Below, piece after piece: positions 27,653 to 37,002 of a stretch of DNA of 64,000 bases (position 1 is its first letter; every line of letters begins with the position of its first letter). The DNA is from Gemmataceae bacterium. Lineage in GTDB: Bacteria > Planctomycetota > Planctomycetia > Gemmatales > Gemmataceae. The translations under genes and the position numbers were made by a program. The DNA is taken from the NCBI GenBank assembly GCA_025055795.1, contig JANWVV010000004.1, positions 93,719 through 157,718 on the forward strand, read 5' to 3'. The notes beneath the pieces were generated by a model. It ran no database searches, had not been told where the DNA came from, and saw only the letters and a list, made by a program, of their open reading frames with translations.

Positions 27653-27961
27653 TCAACTCATATTTGGCAGAACGGTTCGCCTGCGAGCGGGATCACCATC
27701 AGGACGTTCCCCTGCGGGCGGTGAAGCAAGGGGGTGCATTTCCCTCGATGCGTCGCCATCCTGCCCGTCTGCGGATGAAACAGGGGAAGCCGCCGCTGAG
27801 GCAACAGCACCGGCTGTCAGAGGCGGGGCCGTGCCCGACGCGGGAACCGTCAATGGTCCATGACACCCCTTACAGATCAACGGCAAACCCGCCAGAGCCT
27901 CCAGCACCTCGTATGCCCGCCCGCAAGTGGGACACCGAAAACGGATAACCCCAGCACCCAT
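27653..27961 (-). CDS. Small zinc-ribbon protein
   Basis: A 102-residue protein whose first 45 residues carry IRFRCPTCGRAYEVLEALAG and ICKGCHGPLTVP. The two CxxC pairs form a zinc ribbon of the type common in planctomycete proteins, often placed before a membrane or kinase domain. Here only an Ala/Pro/Ser-rich tail follows. The start may be ATG 27961 or GTG 27967. Regulator or adaptor roles are conjecture. Confidence 0.7.
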   Translation of the reverse strand: MGAGVIRFRCPTCGRAYEVLEALAGLPLICKGCHGPLTVPASGTAPPLTAGAVASAAASPVSSADGQDGDASREMHPLASPPAGERPDGDPARRRTVLPNMS

Positions 27962-28028
27962 AATCACACCAACTCGGGTTTACTCCTATCATCAGTTTAA
28001 CGTCTCGCTATGACCGCCCGCGATGGAA

Positions 28029-28048
28029 ACAAAATTTCACAAAATTTC
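28029..28048. repeat. Adjacent direct repeat upstream of the ParB-like gene
   Basis: ACAAAATTTC occurs twice back to back (28029-28038 and 28039-28048), ending 2 bp before the TTGGTC -35-like hexamer. This position fits an operator. Confidence 0.5.
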
Positions 28049-28050
28049 TA

Positions 28051-28080
28051 TTGGTCAAGTCTCGACTGTTTTTGTATAAT
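28051..28080 (+). promoter_or_regulatory. Candidate promoter of the ParB-like gene
   Basis: TTGGTC (28051-28056) and a perfect TATAAT (28075-28080) are separated by 18 bp, 40 bp upstream of the chosen ATG. The region is AT-rich, followed by TTGTATATAAGTATAC. Confidence 0.6.
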
Positions 28081-28120
28081 TGTATATAAGTATACTGAAA
28101 TATAAATGAGGGCGGAAACC

Positions 28121-28702
28121 ATGACCCACGTGCAAGTCCAAATGGAGATCCGTTATCTTCCTATCGATCAGTTGCGGGAAGCCCCCTACAATCCTCGACG
28201 GGAGTTACCTCCCAGCTCGCCCGCCTATCGTCGCCTGCGACGCAGTCTGCTCAGCTTTGGGCTGGTGGAGCCTTTGATCTGGAACGAGAACACAGGGTAC
28301 GTTGTGGGAGGGCACTTCCGCTTGCGTATTCTGAAAGAACTTGGTGTCCAGCTCGTGCCTGTCTCGGTGGTGCGGCTGTCGCCGGAACGGGAAAAGGCCC
28401 TCAACGTGGTGTTAAACAACGCGGAAGCGCAAGGGCAGTTCGACCGGCGGCGGTTGCTCCGTCTGCTACGCGAACTGGAACCACTGGCCGAGATGGAGTT
28501 GACCGGTTTTACGTCGCAGACATTGCGTGAGTTGGAATGGCAACCCCAGCCGCTGGAGCTGGTAACGGTGGCGACATCGCCGGACGCAGTTGAGCTGACG
28601 GTGCAGATTCCCCGGGCGGTGTGGGATCAGGTAGCCCCGGAAATCGACAAGCTGGTTCAGCGGTATGATCTGCGTTGCCACGTGCGTTTCCCGGAGGGTT
28701 GA
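28121..28702 (+). CDS. Stand-alone ParB N-terminal-like domain protein
   Basis: A 193-residue protein starting at ATG 28121 after AGGGCGG; ATG 28106 is an alternative in frame. It has the ParB/sulfiredoxin-type fold: YLPIDQLREAPYNPRR, SLLSFGLVEPLIWNE, GYVVGGHFRLRILKELG (the GGHxR motif) and EKALNVVLNNAEAQGQFD. There is no HTH or C-terminal dimer domain, and no ParA gene nearby, so a chromosome-partition role is not supported. Such stand-alone domains occur in phage-related and DNA-modification settings. It is downstream of an unusually consensus-like promoter. Confidence 0.82.
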   Translation: MTHVQVQMEIRYLPIDQLREAPYNPRRELPPSSPAYRRLRRSLLSFGLVEPLIWNENTGYVVGGHFRLRILKELGVQLVPVSVVRLSPEREKALNVVLNNAEAQGQFDRRRLLRLLRELEPLAEMELTGFTSQTLRELEWQPQPLELVTVATSPDAVELTVQIPRAVWDQVAPEIDKLVQRYDLRCHVRFPEG

Positions 28703-28767
28703 GCTTGGAATGCGGCAGCCGACGAAGCGTGGCGGCGGTGTCCGGCTGGTGTGCAAAGGCTCTCAAT

Positions 28768-30147
28768 TTATGGATGGCGGGCGAAGAAGGTCAATCCTTG
28801 GCGGGGCGTAGGACCTAGGTGTCCAAGCAGGTTACAGCCGAAGGCCTGCAGGATGCGGCAGATGGTCTGTCCCTCGGTCGGATCGCGGCAATCGCACAGA
28901 TGGCGGCCCTGATCGGCAACGTAGCAGCGGTTGCCCTGGGTCGTCACGACGCGTAAACCGGCCGGATCGAATTGGCGCACCTGCACATACAGCGGCAACC
29001 GGTCGGCCACCTGTTGCTGGCGGAACAGCAGCGTCAGGGAACCATAGCGGGCCACCGCCGTAATCTGGGCTTGTTGCAGCAGGCGGAGGGCCTCAGCCGC
29101 GCTATTTTCCGCAGGGCCAAAGCTGCCAAGCACCACATCGTCATCGGTAACGATCTGCCATTGCCCGCCGCGTTTACGCAGGGTTAACGTGCGTGGATCG
29201 AAGTGATAGACCAGCCCGACGTAGCCGAGCCCCGGCACGGCCAGGCCCACCGGATTGAGAGCTTCGCTTTGTAACTGCAAGTGATGGCGACGGATCGGCT
29301 CTGGCAGTGTGTCCACGGCGTCATCCATGGCGGCAAACAAGCAGCGAAAAACCGGTCGACGCTGCCCCACTATACCCAGTCGGTTCAGTCCATGCCGGCG
29401 TATGGCCCGCAGGGCCTGTTCGGCAGCCGCTGCTTGATCAGCGCAATTGATCAGCAGGTTGTGGTCATCACGCACTACCCACACGCCGCGAATCTCTTCC
29501 ACCCGTACGGATTTCAGGTCGATGGGCACGATGGTCTGAAAGCCGAGCCCCTGCATCAGGGGCCGATCAGAGGAGAGGGTCCGGCTATTGGCGAGCTGTC
29601 CGTCGGGACCAGTAACCAACCCCGGGGAACCGGGGAGGACCCGAGCCGGCATCAGGGGCGGTAGCCCGTTGACTAGTCCGTATTCCACCAGGGGACGGGG
29701 AGTGCCGATGCTGAACCATTCGGTGGGCCGCTGGTCACGCAAGGCGGCGAAAACGGCCCGGGCCGCCATTTCGTCGGGACCAAAGTCCCGGAACAGACGC
29801 GGGCCATGCCAGAGCTGCCAAGAAGGCGTGTCCGTGCCGACGCCCAACCGCTTTAAAGTCAAATCGGTCACCCGCAACGGGACTCGCTCAACACCCACGG
29901 GGACCGCCCCATCGGCAGACATATTACCTGTGGGTGCTGCAGTTGCTGATGAAGGCGGTGCTGCCGGGAGCGTGCCCCCCGCCACTGCTGGAGTCCCCTG
30001 AGGAGCCAACGGTCCGATTCCCGGGGGGGCGGTGCCCCCTACTCCAAGTCGAACGGGAAGAGCACCCGGCACAGGCGTCTGCGACCATCCCGGCACCGTC
30101 AGTAGCAGGCTAACGAATAGCCCGATCATCCGAAAACGCCGTTTCAT
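28768..30147 (-). CDS. Secreted hypothetical protein
   Basis: A 459-residue protein starting at ATG 30147 (AGGA upstream), with signal peptide MIGLFVSLLLTVPGWSQ. A Pro/Ala/Gly-rich linker of about 75 residues follows, then a folded region beginning VPLRVTDLTLKRLGVG. Six short segments near the C-terminus, including CYVADQGRHLCDCRDPTEGQ, contain four cysteines. I recognise no family. The presence of a signal peptide and a low-complexity linker suggests a secreted or surface protein; it is divergent from the LCCL-domain gene. Confidence 0.75.
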   Translation of the reverse strand: MKRRFRMIGLFVSLLLTVPGWSQTPVPGALPVRLGVGGTAPPGIGPLAPQGTPAVAGGTLPAAPPSSATAAPTGNMSADGAVPVGVERVPLRVTDLTLKRLGVGTDTPSWQLWHGPRLFRDFGPDEMAARAVFAALRDQRPTEWFSIGTPRPLVEYGLVNGLPPLMPARVLPGSPGLVTGPDGQLANSRTLSSDRPLMQGLGFQTIVPIDLKSVRVEEIRGVWVVRDDHNLLINCADQAAAAEQALRAIRRHGLNRLGIVGQRRPVFRCLFAAMDDAVDTLPEPIRRHHLQLQSEALNPVGLAVPGLGYVGLVYHFDPRTLTLRKRGGQWQIVTDDDVVLGSFGPAENSAAEALRLLQQAQITAVARYGSLTLLFRQQQVADRLPLYVQVRQFDPAGLRVVTTQGNRCYVADQGRHLCDCRDPTEGQTICRILQAFGCNLLGHLGPTPRQGLTFFARHP

Positions 30148-30659
30148 ACTTCGTTCCTCGTCTTCCCGGGGGCGTCCACAAGGAAGACCCATAACAGCAG
30201 CAGTCGATGCTGTCAGCAGCAGTTGAACCGGTAGCCTTTCGATCCTGGATGGAGTGCTGCCAAGCGGGGACCTTATCCGTTAGGCCGTTTAAGGACATAA
30301 CAAGGAGGTCGAACGCGGCAACTTTCGTCGATTTTCGGCGATAACCCTTACGAAGAATTGCTATCGGCAAGAAAATCAGAAACCCCCTGAACGGCTCTAG
30401 GACTTGGGGGATAAATTAGATAGACGGGTTGTACAACTTTTGCCATGAGCTTGGCGATAGTGACCGGTTAGCTGGAATTTGACATTGGACATTTAGCGGG
30501 ACAGATTATAGTAATAACAAGTTACCTCTCCCCCTCGCGAAATTGGGCTTGGCAAGAGAGCGGTCGATCCGTTAGAAGATAGAATCAGACCTCTCCACCG
30601 CAGGAAGCGGTCACTTCCTACAACCGGAGGGAACCTTTCAAGCATCCGGAGGGCACAAT
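30148..30659. other. Divergent intergenic region
   Basis: Lies between two divergently oriented secreted-protein genes and should hold both promoters. No gene recognised. Confidence 0.45.
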
Positions 30660-31634
30660 ATGCCCCGTACGTGGCACAGGGCTGGGGTTGTTTGCGCCGT
30701 AACGATGGCAGCAGGGGTAGCCGTATGGAATATCGGCCAGGGCTGGGCCGCGCAGCCGCCGGCTGGCGGAACGGAAGGGAGCGGCAAGGCACCTGCTGCC
30801 GGCGTCGAGGTGGAGGTCCGATGCTGTGACAATAGTGTCCTACGGGTGCGCTTGCTAGAGGATAAACTGGAGCTGCAGACCCGCTACGGCACGCTGAGCA
30901 TTCCGGCAGCGGACATCCGCCGCATCGAGTTTGCCCCCCGCATTCCGCCCGCTGATGCCGAGCGGATCGCCCTGGCCATTTCCCGCCTGGCTCATCCGGA
31001 TTATCAGATCCGGGAACGGGCGTCGGCCGAGTTGCTCGGTTTCCGTGAACGGGCCTATCCGTTTCTGCTGCGAGCGATGAAAAGCGACAACCCCGAGGTC
31101 AGTCGCCGGGCGGAAGAGGCTGTGCGGGCCATTCAAAGCCAGGTACCTGCTGCCTGGCTGGAAAGCCGCGAATATGACGTGATCCAGACCGACGACTGCA
31201 AGATCACCGGACGGCTCACCACTTCGGCCTTACGCGTGCACACGGCTCAGTTCGGGGAACAACTGCTGCGTCTGTCAGACGTACGGGTGCTCAGTGCCGG
31301 TGGCGGCTCCACAGAACTGACCACAGCTCCGCCGGCCCCCTCGAATCTGATGGCCTTCCAGCATCAGTTCGGCAAAGAACTAAGCTACACCCTGACCGGC
31401 TATACGCCGGGCACCGGCCAGGCCAACGTATGGGGTACGGACGTTTACACCCTTGATTCGCACTTGGCAGCGGCCGCTGTCCACGCCGGTGTGGTCCAAC
31501 CGGGTAAAACAACCGTGGTTCATGTCCGCATCGTGCAGTCGCCGCCCCAGTTCATTGCCAGCTACCGCAACGGTATCAACAGCACGGCGTATGGCCACTA
31601 TCCAGCTGGGGCCTACGAATTCGTCCGCAAGTAA
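30660..31634 (+). CDS. Secreted protein with C-terminal LCCL domain
   Basis: A 324-residue protein with GGAGGG before ATG 30660 and a signal peptide (residues 1-30, ending GWAAQ). Residues 45-80 carry a small beta unit (EVEVRCCDNSVLRVRLLEDK) and residues 105-155 a HEAT-like helical pair (ASAELLGFRERAYPFLLRAM). The last about 70 residues match the LCCL domain: NVWGTDVYTLDSHLAAAAVH, AGVVQPG and NGINSTAYGHYPAGAYEF. LCCL domains are extracellular and thought to bind lipids or LPS-like ligands. Confidence 0.85.
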   Translation: MPRTWHRAGVVCAVTMAAGVAVWNIGQGWAAQPPAGGTEGSGKAPAAGVEVEVRCCDNSVLRVRLLEDKLELQTRYGTLSIPAADIRRIEFAPRIPPADAERIALAISRLAHPDYQIRERASAELLGFRERAYPFLLRAMKSDNPEVSRRAEEAVRAIQSQVPAAWLESREYDVIQTDDCKITGRLTTSALRVHTAQFGEQLLRLSDVRVLSAGGGSTELTTAPPAPSNLMAFQHQFGKELSYTLTGYTPGTGQANVWGTDVYTLDSHLAAAAVHAGVVQPGKTTVVHVRIVQSPPQFIASYRNGINSTAYGHYPAGAYEFVRK

Positions 31635-31748
31635 CGGCACTTGCCCCGGCCTGATTTCCCTGTTTCGCAGATTTATTGTCATTCGGTCAGCCTGCGAAAA
31701 GGGACGGCAAAAGGCGATATTCTGCCTGTCGGTGGTATCCCCGCTGCG

Positions 31749-33950
31749 TCAGGGACGCAGTTCGTTGAGGGTGTAGTAAGCCTCGGGGTGGAGAACTGTT
31801 TGACCGTCGGCATTGCGGATGCCTTGCAGGCGGATTTCGTACACCCGGCCCTTGCGTAACCCTTGGACAGGCACCGACAAGGTGCGGCGATCGGCCGAAA
31901 GACGTAACAGCCCGGTTTTTTCCGCCCGTGTATCGATTTCCGGACAGCCATAGGCGCTGTGGTAGATATAGGTGAAGGAGCTGACAGTGACGGGGTGGCG
32001 GTTGGACTGGGGATCCAGGCTAGTGGGATCGAGCGGCTGGGTAAAGACCAAGTCGAAGCCCTGCGGCGTCAAGGTCACATGGTGGATTTCGAAGGGGAGT
32101 TTGCCCGTATAGACGAGGCGTTGCAGGCCGTACGGTTTACCCCCAAGAGAGCCCCAACCGCGATTGGTCTGACCGATGAACAAGCTACCGTCAGGGGCAA
32201 AGCAGAGGCGATTTACCCCGCATTGCAAGCCGGCCCGGAAGGGGAAGCACGCCCCTTGGTAGACGCCGTTGACCTTTTCGAGAGCCACACGCATGATCAT
32301 GGCCCGGGTCTGGTCACCGACGAAACACTGGCCGGCAAACGGTCCGAACTTACCGCCCGTGATGTCCCAAACCGGCTCGCTGGCCGATTGACCCATCCGA
32401 CCATACGGGAACCAGATAGCCGGCGGATCATGGGGCGGATAGCGGCCGGTAAACTGCCCCGTGCTGTCAACGCCATCGTAGCGCATGCCGCTGGCAACTT
32501 TATCCGGTAACAGACCGGCAAAGGGCGAATCTTTCAACCAGCGCAGGCTGGCCTGATGTCCGAAAAACCGCCCGGGCCGGACATGGTGCATCTTGTTGGT
32601 AGCCACCCATTCTCCCTGGTTGTCACAATAAAACAGGTCTCCTTCCGGGGAAAAGTTGAGGCCGTTGGGGGAGCGTAAGCCACAGGCCACCGGGACCAGT
32701 TGCCCCTGCGGCGTGATCTGGACGCACCAGCCACGCCAGGGCACTTTGGCCTGATGGCCACCGCCGAAACCCACGTTGAGCGTCACATAAAAATTCCCTT
32801 GGGCATCCCGGGCCGGTCCGAAGGCAAACTCATGGTAATCGCCGGAGATACCCCACTGATCACACACGGTCTGGAACCCATCAGCCTGGCCGTCGCCATC
32901 CTGGTCGACTACTTTGGTCAGCTCGGGCCGTTGTACCACGTAGACGGTCTGGTTGTTTTCGACCCACAGGCCAAGAGCTTCATGCAGCCCGCTGGCAAAC
33001 CGCCGCAAACGGAGCTGTTGGACGTCGTCGCTCAAAGGATTTTCCAGCCGCCAGATTTCTCCGCGGCGTGTGCAGACCAACAACTGGCCGTCGGGTCGGA
33101 AGCCCAATCCCCCCACCTCCAGGACACAGTCAGGCGGCAGAGGGATGGTGACCAGACGGTAGTGTTCCGCCTCGCGGATACCCGTAATGGTGGTCACCTT
33201 CGGCTCGGCTTGCACGGGAAAGTCCCGGTCCACTTGCTGCCGGACCGCAGCGGGAATGACGCTCGGCAACTGCGCCGGGTTGACATAGAAAGCCCAGTCG
33301 CCGCCTCCTTGGCCGATCTTGAGGAGCAACTCGTTGCTCCCTTTGCGGATATCCAGCTCTACCAGGTCCTGATCAGGAGCGGCGGCACGGTAATAAGGCT
33401 CGTGCAGCAGACGCTGACCATTGAAAAAAACGCTCAAAGTATCGTCGCTGCCCAATGACACCGGCAGACGGAACGACCGCGGCGAGTCGAAGCGGTGATA
33501 GAAGTAGGCTACGGCGTTGGTTGATTGTTGGGGATACAAGCGTCGGATATCAAACAGCCGACCGGGCACAAACGAATCAAGCTTCTGCCAGCGAACCCTG
33601 ACATTCTGCTTGCCCAGATACACCGCGGAGGGATCAAACTTCTTTTCGGGGGGATAGGGAGTGTCGAAGCCGTTGTTGTCGGTATTGTCGAAGGGACCGA
33701 TGTGGTACCAGTCGCCTTCCAGGTTCGGCAATCCGAAGGCGGCTAGAGTAGCACGAATGGTATCGGCACGGCTCCCCTTTTTGACATACTGTCCCTTGAG
33801 GGGTGGCGGATCATCCGGCTGTTGCTCCGCGCCCCCTGCGCCTTCGATAGCGACCAGCCCGCTTCCTGGAAGGGCATTCAGACCTGCTATCCCTGTGCTC
33901 AACAGAACAAAGCTGACATAACCGGACAGCGACCGATAGAAGAGCTTCAT
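31749..33950 (-). CDS. Secreted beta-propeller dehydrogenase-like protein (PVC-type)
   Basis: A 733-residue protein starting at ATG 33950, following a weak ribosome site; signal peptide near residues 1-30. Residues 55-230 form a carbohydrate-binding-like beta sandwich (DWYHIGPFDNTDNNGFDTPY, FNGQRLLHEPYYRA). A six-bladed NHL/sugar-dehydrogenase-like propeller follows (VGGLGFRPDGQLLVCTRRGE, GLRSPNGLNFSPEGDLFYCD). A C-terminal beta domain has KTGLLRLSADRRTLSV. Unlike the protein at 49996 it has no heme CxxCH. Probably an exported carbohydrate-related protein; activity unknown. Confidence 0.82.
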   Translation of the reverse strand: MKLFYRSLSGYVSFVLLSTGIAGLNALPGSGLVAIEGAGGAEQQPDDPPPLKGQYVKKGSRADTIRATLAAFGLPNLEGDWYHIGPFDNTDNNGFDTPYPPEKKFDPSAVYLGKQNVRVRWQKLDSFVPGRLFDIRRLYPQQSTNAVAYFYHRFDSPRSFRLPVSLGSDDTLSVFFNGQRLLHEPYYRAAAPDQDLVELDIRKGSNELLLKIGQGGGDWAFYVNPAQLPSVIPAAVRQQVDRDFPVQAEPKVTTITGIREAEHYRLVTIPLPPDCVLEVGGLGFRPDGQLLVCTRRGEIWRLENPLSDDVQQLRLRRFASGLHEALGLWVENNQTVYVVQRPELTKVVDQDGDGQADGFQTVCDQWGISGDYHEFAFGPARDAQGNFYVTLNVGFGGGHQAKVPWRGWCVQITPQGQLVPVACGLRSPNGLNFSPEGDLFYCDNQGEWVATNKMHHVRPGRFFGHQASLRWLKDSPFAGLLPDKVASGMRYDGVDSTGQFTGRYPPHDPPAIWFPYGRMGQSASEPVWDITGGKFGPFAGQCFVGDQTRAMIMRVALEKVNGVYQGACFPFRAGLQCGVNRLCFAPDGSLFIGQTNRGWGSLGGKPYGLQRLVYTGKLPFEIHHVTLTPQGFDLVFTQPLDPTSLDPQSNRHPVTVSSFTYIYHSAYGCPEIDTRAEKTGLLRLSADRRTLSVPVQGLRKGRVYEIRLQGIRNADGQTVLHPEAYYTLNELRP

Positions 33951-34302
33951 CGTCAACTCGCATTCCAGGCCGGGGTCTGGGGGGCATCCACGGAATAGCA
34001 GCCGGAACAGCGGTCCAATCTGGCGGGCAGCATACACGCGTATCAATTGCCAACATACAAGTTTTTCCAACCGGTGACAATCGAAAGCACCTCCGATCAA
34101 CGTCTCGCAGTCTAACTCGATGCCCCCTGGCTGAATTTACTTGACTCCGACACCTTAAGTGTACTAAAATTTATTATCCCTATCCTCGATTCATTAAGAG
34201 ATGATGGAATCTTTTTGATCAAAAAGAAGTCGTGTGAGCGATGGGATGTGGATGTGTCGGCTTCAAGCGGGTGGGAAAGCAGCTAAGCTTGTGGAAGGTC
34301 GT
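33951..34302. other. Intergenic with a 16-bp palindrome
   Basis: No gene. CTTTTTGATCAAAAAG at 34211-34226 is a perfect palindrome; as an operator it is only a guess. Confidence 0.4.
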
Positions 34303-35406
34303 TCAACAGGAGCGTTGCAAGGACCACAGAGTCAGCCGATGGAGCTGCTCGCGGGCTGGGGAGGGCGGGAATGCCTCTAAGGCATCCTGGGCGGCAGCAA
34401 TCAGAGCCATGGCACGCTGTCGGGCATAGGCGAGGGACCCGCTGCGTTCCAGGAGTGACAGCAATTGACGGCGTGTCTTGCGGCTGGGTGTTTTGAGCAA
34501 CTGCTGCAGGTGGTCACGGGAACCACCCGTCAGATGTTGCAAGGCGTGGATCAGCGGAAGGGTTGCTTTGCCCTGCAGCACGTCTGTACCGAGGGTTTTG
34601 CCGGTGTCGTCTTCGCGGGCGTTCAAGTCGAGCAGATCGTCGTAGACCTGGTAAGCCAGGCCTAAGTAGCGGCCATAGAGGGCGGCTTGTTGTACTTGTA
34701 CGGATGAGGCTCCGGCGTACCAGGCTCCCAACTGGGCCGCGCATTCTGTCAGTGCTGCCGTTTTGGCGTCGATGATGGCCCAGTAGTCGGCCTCACTCAG
34801 TTGCCAGTTGCCGCGTTCGGACCATTGTTGCAGTTCGCCGGCACAGACGCGGTTGGTGGCCTGACCGATGAGGCGACAGGCCTGTTGGTCGACCGTTGCT
34901 GCCAAATGGAAGGCATGCGTAAACAACAGATCCCCGAGCAGGATGGCGGCTTTGGAACCACAGACAGCATGAACGGTGGGGCGGTGCCGGCGTAGCGCCG
35001 CCTCATCGAGTACGTCGTCGTGGATCAAAGTAGCGGTGTGGATCATTTCCACCACGGCGGCCAGGGTGAAATGCTCCGGGCCAAGCCGGCCACAGGCCTG
35101 GGCCATCAGCAGCAGCAGAGCCGGACGCAGGCGCTTGCCCCGGTAGGCCTGCAGATGGCGGATCAATTCCGGAAAGCGTTGTTGGTAGCTGTCCAGCTCA
35201 CGAGCCAGGATCTGTTCGACCTGTTCCAGTTCGGTTCGTAGGGCAGCTAGGCCGGAATCGTTGGGGGCCGGCAGGCTGGCCTCGGGCGACATCACCACCG
35301 AGCGGGCAGGTCCGACGGGTATCGGTGGGACACTCCAGGTTATCCCTACCGCTAGCGGTGTCGATTCGACCGGCTGAGCTGGCTCAGCAGAGTTGGCGGG
35401 AGGCAT
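34303..35406 (-). CDS. Polyprenyl synthetase family protein
   Basis: A 367-residue trans-prenyltransferase that condenses IPP with an allylic diphosphate. The first aspartate-rich motif is LIHDDVLDEA near residue 128, and the second is YQVYDDLLDLN near 258. GKRLRPALLLL precedes them, and GKTLGTDVLQGKATLPLIH follows the second motif. Its about 50-residue Pro/Ser-rich N-terminus is extra. Chain length cannot be assigned by eye; octaprenyl-type quinone side chain synthesis is plausible. It starts 4 nt after the moaC stop, so the two are almost surely cotranscribed. Confidence 0.93.
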   Translation of the reverse strand: MPPANSAEPAQPVESTPLAVGITWSVPPIPVGPARSVVMSPEASLPAPNDSGLAALRTELEQVEQILARELDSYQQRFPELIRHLQAYRGKRLRPALLLLMAQACGRLGPEHFTLAAVVEMIHTATLIHDDVLDEAALRRHRPTVHAVCGSKAAILLGDLLFTHAFHLAATVDQQACRLIGQATNRVCAGELQQWSERGNWQLSEADYWAIIDAKTAALTECAAQLGAWYAGASSVQVQQAALYGRYLGLAYQVYDDLLDLNAREDDTGKTLGTDVLQGKATLPLIHALQHLTGGSRDHLQQLLKTPSRKTRRQLLSLLERSGSLAYARQRAMALIAAAQDALEAFPPSPAREQLHRLTLWSLQRSC

Positions 35407-35409
35407 GGG

Positions 35410-35928
35410 TTACTCCTGGCCGCCCGGGGGGGCGGGCTCAGCCCGCAGATAATGGCCGCTCCGGCCCCCGGCCTTTTCCTCCAGGCGGATGCTGCTGATG
35501 GTCAGGCTGCGGTCCACACTTTTACACATGTCGTAGACCGTCAGGGCTGCTATGCTAACCGCAGTCAGAGCCTCCATTTCAACACCGGTAGGGCCATGGA
35601 CCCGGACCGTGGCCTCAATCCGCAAGGTATCGTCGCTTACAAAGGCAAAATCGATCTGCACACCCGTGATGGCCAACGGATGGCACAGGGGGATCAGCTC
35701 GGCTGTCTTTTTGGCAGCCAGGATTCCGGCGATCCGAGCGGTCTCCAGGACCGCCCCCTTGGGCAGACGCTGTTCCCGGATGGCGACAAGGGTAGCTGGT
35801 TGCATTTGTACCAGAGCAGAGGCCCGTGCTAAGCGATCCGTAGCCACTTTGGCACTGACGTCCACCATTCGCACTGCCCCTCGCTCATCAACGTGGCTGA
35901 ACGAGCTGTCAGACGAACTACTGGACAT
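35410..35928 (-). CDS. moaC: Cyclic pyranopterin monophosphate synthase
   Basis: Molybdenum cofactor biosynthesis, second step, converting the MoaA product to cPMP. The 172-residue protein has AVRMVDVSAK, PKGAVLETARIAGILAAKKT, the signature LIPLCHPLAI and GVEMEALTAVSIAALTVYDMCK. The start is ATG 35928 with GGAGGAG about 7 nt upstream; a Ser-rich N-terminal tail is not conserved. It is separated by 4 nt from the polyprenyl synthase gene. Other moa genes are not in this window. Confidence 0.96.
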   Translation of the reverse strand: MSSSSSDSSFSHVDERGAVRMVDVSAKVATDRLARASALVQMQPATLVAIREQRLPKGAVLETARIAGILAAKKTAELIPLCHPLAITGVQIDFAFVSDDTLRIEATVRVHGPTGVEMEALTAVSIAALTVYDMCKSVDRSLTISSIRLEEKAGGRSGHYLRAEPAPPGGQE

Positions 35929-36124
35929 GCTACAACTCCTCCTCCCCCTTCGGCCCAATCGTTATCCTCGCTGTCATAGAAACAAGCGACGGAGTCAATT
36001 ACTCTGGCGTGCAGTCCGCCGGTATGCCGAAAAGGGTAACGAACGATCCGGCCGTGATCGGCTGGTAATATCCGGCCCAATCTCCTCCGGGCAGGTCCTG
36101 ACACAGCCGGACGGACGAGTAATG

Positions 36125-36955
36125 TCATGATCCCGGGCGTTCCGAGGGTGCAGGAGGCGGTAACTCCTCGACCGGAGGTGAAGCCCCTGGCAGGGGAGCA
36201 GCCGGTGGTAGAGGATCGGGCAGTAACGGGGTTCGTGGGGGCGACGGTGGAGAAACCGAGGGCGATGGACCGGCCGGTAAGGCAGAGGCAGGAGCCAACG
36301 GTCGGATACGGACATCGCGATCGGTTTCGAAGACACGACCATCCAGCGTGGTGAAGCGTACAGCTATCCGTACCCGGTCGTAGTGGGGCGGGCGAGGCCA
36401 GGGTAAAGTGAGGAAATAACCGCTGCTGATCCATCCCTGCCGCCAGGTAGGACGCAACCGGTCCGGAGGGACGGCCCAAGAGCCAAGATAATGCTTCTGG
36501 CCGCTTGGCGCAATTTCCCACAGCCAGACGTCGACTCGTCCAGGGATCTTGATGACAGCCTGGTCGTCATCCTGAGGTGCGACCACAACCATCAGGGCTT
36601 CGTCGCCTGGCAGGCCATCCTCGTCGAGTCCGCCGGTGCCGCGGGCCAGCGTGATTTGCTTAAGGGGAAGGTCAATAGGGGCGCTGGCGGCAACTGCAGC
36701 GTCGTGGGCGGCCGTCGGGCGGCAAGGGGTTTGTCGGGCATACGCCTGATTGAGCTGCCGGGCCTGTTCCAGGGCAGCCCGTGTCTCCGCTAGTTCCCGC
36801 TCGCGGGTCCGCAGCTCCGCTTCCAACAGATCGTAGCGTTTGTTAGGCCGGCACGCCGGCACCACACAGCCCACAAACCCGGCGACCAGGACCAAGTAAC
36901 AGGTAGTCCGGCCCAGTCTGGATTGCCTCGCTGACAGGTCCGGCCATCTGATCAC
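36125..36955 (-). CDS. Putative lipoprotein with coiled coil
   Basis: A 276-residue protein with an N-terminal hydrophobic segment and a lipobox-like VVPAC (also GFVGC) near residues 28-35. A predicted coiled coil follows (RYDLLEAELRTRERELAETR region, residues 40-72). A beta-rich middle contains VDVWLWEIAPSGQKHYLGSW and YFLTLPWPRPPHYDRVRIAV. The C-terminal 50 residues are Pro-rich. It lies between clpP and moaC on the same strand. Probably membrane-anchored on the outer face; function unknown. Confidence 0.75.
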   Translation of the reverse strand: MIRWPDLSARQSRLGRTTCYLVLVAGFVGCVVPACRPNKRYDLLEAELRTRERELAETRAALEQARQLNQAYARQTPCRPTAAHDAAVAASAPIDLPLKQITLARGTGGLDEDGLPGDEALMVVVAPQDDDQAVIKIPGRVDVWLWEIAPSGQKHYLGSWAVPPDRLRPTWRQGWISSGYFLTLPWPRPPHYDRVRIAVRFTTLDGRVFETDRDVRIRPLAPASALPAGPSPSVSPPSPPRTPLLPDPLPPAAPLPGASPPVEELPPPAPSERPGS

Positions 36956-37002
36956 GTGGATCGCCCTTCGCAGTGCGCACGAGTGACCGGCCGGCTCGAC
37001 GC

